NCBI GenBank assembly: GCA_017882555.1 | Contig: JADGPH010000127.1 | Location: 1-6,278, forward strand | Direction of reading: 5' to 3' | DNA length: 6,278 bases | Source of the DNA: Thermoleophilia bacterium | GTDB taxonomy: Bacteria > Actinomycetota > Thermoleophilia > Miltoncostaeales > Miltoncostaeaceae | Shown: positions 5,414 through 6,278 of the stretch, one piece after another | How positions within the stretch are numbered: the stretch's first letter is position 1 | Layout: each line of letters starts with the position of its first letter | Notes under the pieces: generated by a model | What the model was told of the DNA's origin: nothing | Database searches by the model: none | Seen by the model: only the letters and a program-made list of their open reading frames with translations | Made by a program: the position numbers and the translations under genes

Positions 5414-6278
5414 GCCGGCACCCCAACGGGTTCACGCGTGACGATGCGCCCACCGTCGATCTGCACCACGCGATCCGCTGCGTGCACCAGCTCGAGACGG
5501 TGTGTGACCGCCAGCGTTGTCGCGCCCGCCGTCAGGGTCCGAATCACCTGCGCAAGCTCGGCCGCCAACAGGCCGTCGACATGGGCCGTCGGCTCATCGA
5601 GCACGAACAACTCGGCATGGCGCAGAAAGGCTCGCGCCAACGAGATTCGCTGAGTCTCCCCGGCAGAGAGTCGGCGACCGCCCTCGCCAAGGGCCGTCTG
5701 GATACCGTCGGCAAAGCCGGCGACAAGCTCCTGCGCACCGGCTCGGTCGAGCGCATCCCAGATGGCCGCGTCCGACGCCGTCGGATCGGCCAGCCGCACG
5801 TTCTCGGCGACCGTTGCCGCAAAGATCCGCGGACGCTGCGGCACCCAGGCGATCTGCCGGCGCCAGTCATCGGCATCGATCTCGCGCAGGTCCCGGCCTC
5901 CGACGACGAGCGCCCCCCCGGTGGGGTCAATCAACCGCACCAATAGGTTGGTGATCGTGGACTTGCCGGCGCCGCTCGGCCCCACCAACGCCACGAACTC
6001 ACCCGGTGCGAGAACCAGGTCGATATCGTCAAGCGCCGGTGCACCGCGTCCCGAATACGCCACGCTGACCCGGTCGAATACGATCGACTCCCGCGCCGCC
6101 GATGGGGCGGCAGCGCGCGGCCCGGGCCCCTCCACCAGCGCACCGGGGGCATCCAGGATCGTGAAGATCTCCTCCGCGGCGACCATGCCGTCCGCACTCG
6201 CGTGGAATTGGGCACCGAGCTGACGAATCGGCTGATAGACCTCCGGGGCGAGGATCAAGACCGCAAGCGCCGCCTGCA
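5410..6278 (-). CDS. cydD: CydD, subunit of the heterodimeric ABC transporter for cytochrome bd assembly, 3' part only
   Basis: This is the partner half of the CydDC exporter. About 288 C-terminal residues are visible; the 5' part, with most membrane segments, lies beyond base 6278. The frame is open to the window edge, so the TTG at 6258 is an internal Leu codon. The visible part begins at the end of the last membrane segment with LAPEVYQPIRQLG (6252-6214) and FHAS, whose His (6204-6202) corresponds to E. coli CydD His312. The ATPase domain follows: Walker A GPSGAGKST (about 5982-5956), Q-loop in VPQRPRIF, signature LSAGETQR, Walker B LFVLDEPT and an H-loop His in VTHRL. The signature is slightly off the LSGGQ consensus, as is also seen in E. 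coli CydD, whereas the CydC signature is canonical. It ends in TGA at 5412-5410 inside the cydC ATG. cydA and cydB would be expected further upstream if the cluster is complete. Confidence 0.92.
   Translation of the reverse strand, partial: QAALAVLILAPEVYQPIRQLGAQFHASADGMVAAEEIFTILDAPGALVEGPGPRAAAPSAARESIVFDRVSVAYSGRGAPALDDIDLVLAPGEFVALVGPSGAGKSTITNLLVRLIDPTGGALVVGGRDLREIDADDWRRQIAWVPQRPRIFAATVAENVRLADPTASDAAIWDALDRAGAQELVAGFADGIQTALGEGGRRLSAGETQRISLARAFLRHAELFVLDEPTAHVDGLLAAELAQVIRTLTAGATTLAVTHRLELVHAADRVVQIDGGRIVTREPVGVPA

Noticed and set aside
1..6278. A novel defence, mobile or biosynthetic system
   Set aside because: Every substantial frame belongs to a known housekeeping family; I see no direct-repeat array, transposase, integrase, toxin-antitoxin pair or unexplained conserved frame.

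Overview
The window is a GC-rich (well above 60% by eye) bacterial chromosome segment of densely packed housekeeping genes. The type-2 malate dehydrogenase resembles actinobacterial and Thermus sequences, and with the GTG/TTG starts, overlapping genes and a cydDC pair this suggests a member of the Actinomycetota, perhaps a lineage outside the well-studied genera. That assignment is inference. I see no mobile element, CRISPR array, tRNA or rRNA.

Left part (1-3114): a small TCA-cycle locus. A 5' fragment of sdhA (succinate dehydrogenase flavoprotein) runs leftwards off the window from a TTG start at 736. A 303-base divergent intergenic region follows. icd (isocitrate dehydrogenase, 364 aa) and mdh (malate dehydrogenase, 326 aa) then run rightwards, overlapping at TGATG. 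Three TCA-cycle oxidoreductases are therefore served by one intergenic region, which carries two short inverted repeats and a TATACT -10-like element.

Middle (3115-3673): mdh converges on a short hotdog-fold acyl-CoA thioesterase gene (minus strand). The 69-base gap holds a long interrupted GC-rich hairpin, probably a shared bidirectional terminator. Upstream of the thioesterase are a good Shine-Dalgarno, a plausible -10 and a perfect 14-bp palindrome that looks like a repressor operator.

Right part (3674-6278): cydD (3' part only) and cydC on the minus strand, overlapping by ATGA. They form the heterodimeric ABC exporter needed to assemble cytochrome bd oxidase. Both histidines reported as heme ligands in E. 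coli CydDC are present. cydA and cydB, if linked, would lie beyond base 6278.

No previously undescribed system is evident. The points most worth checking are an NADP-type cofactor fingerprint in an IDH of the short class, a His-to-Gln change next to the MDH active-site Asp/Arg, the 14-bp palindrome before the thioesterase, and sdhA as the first gene of its transcript.
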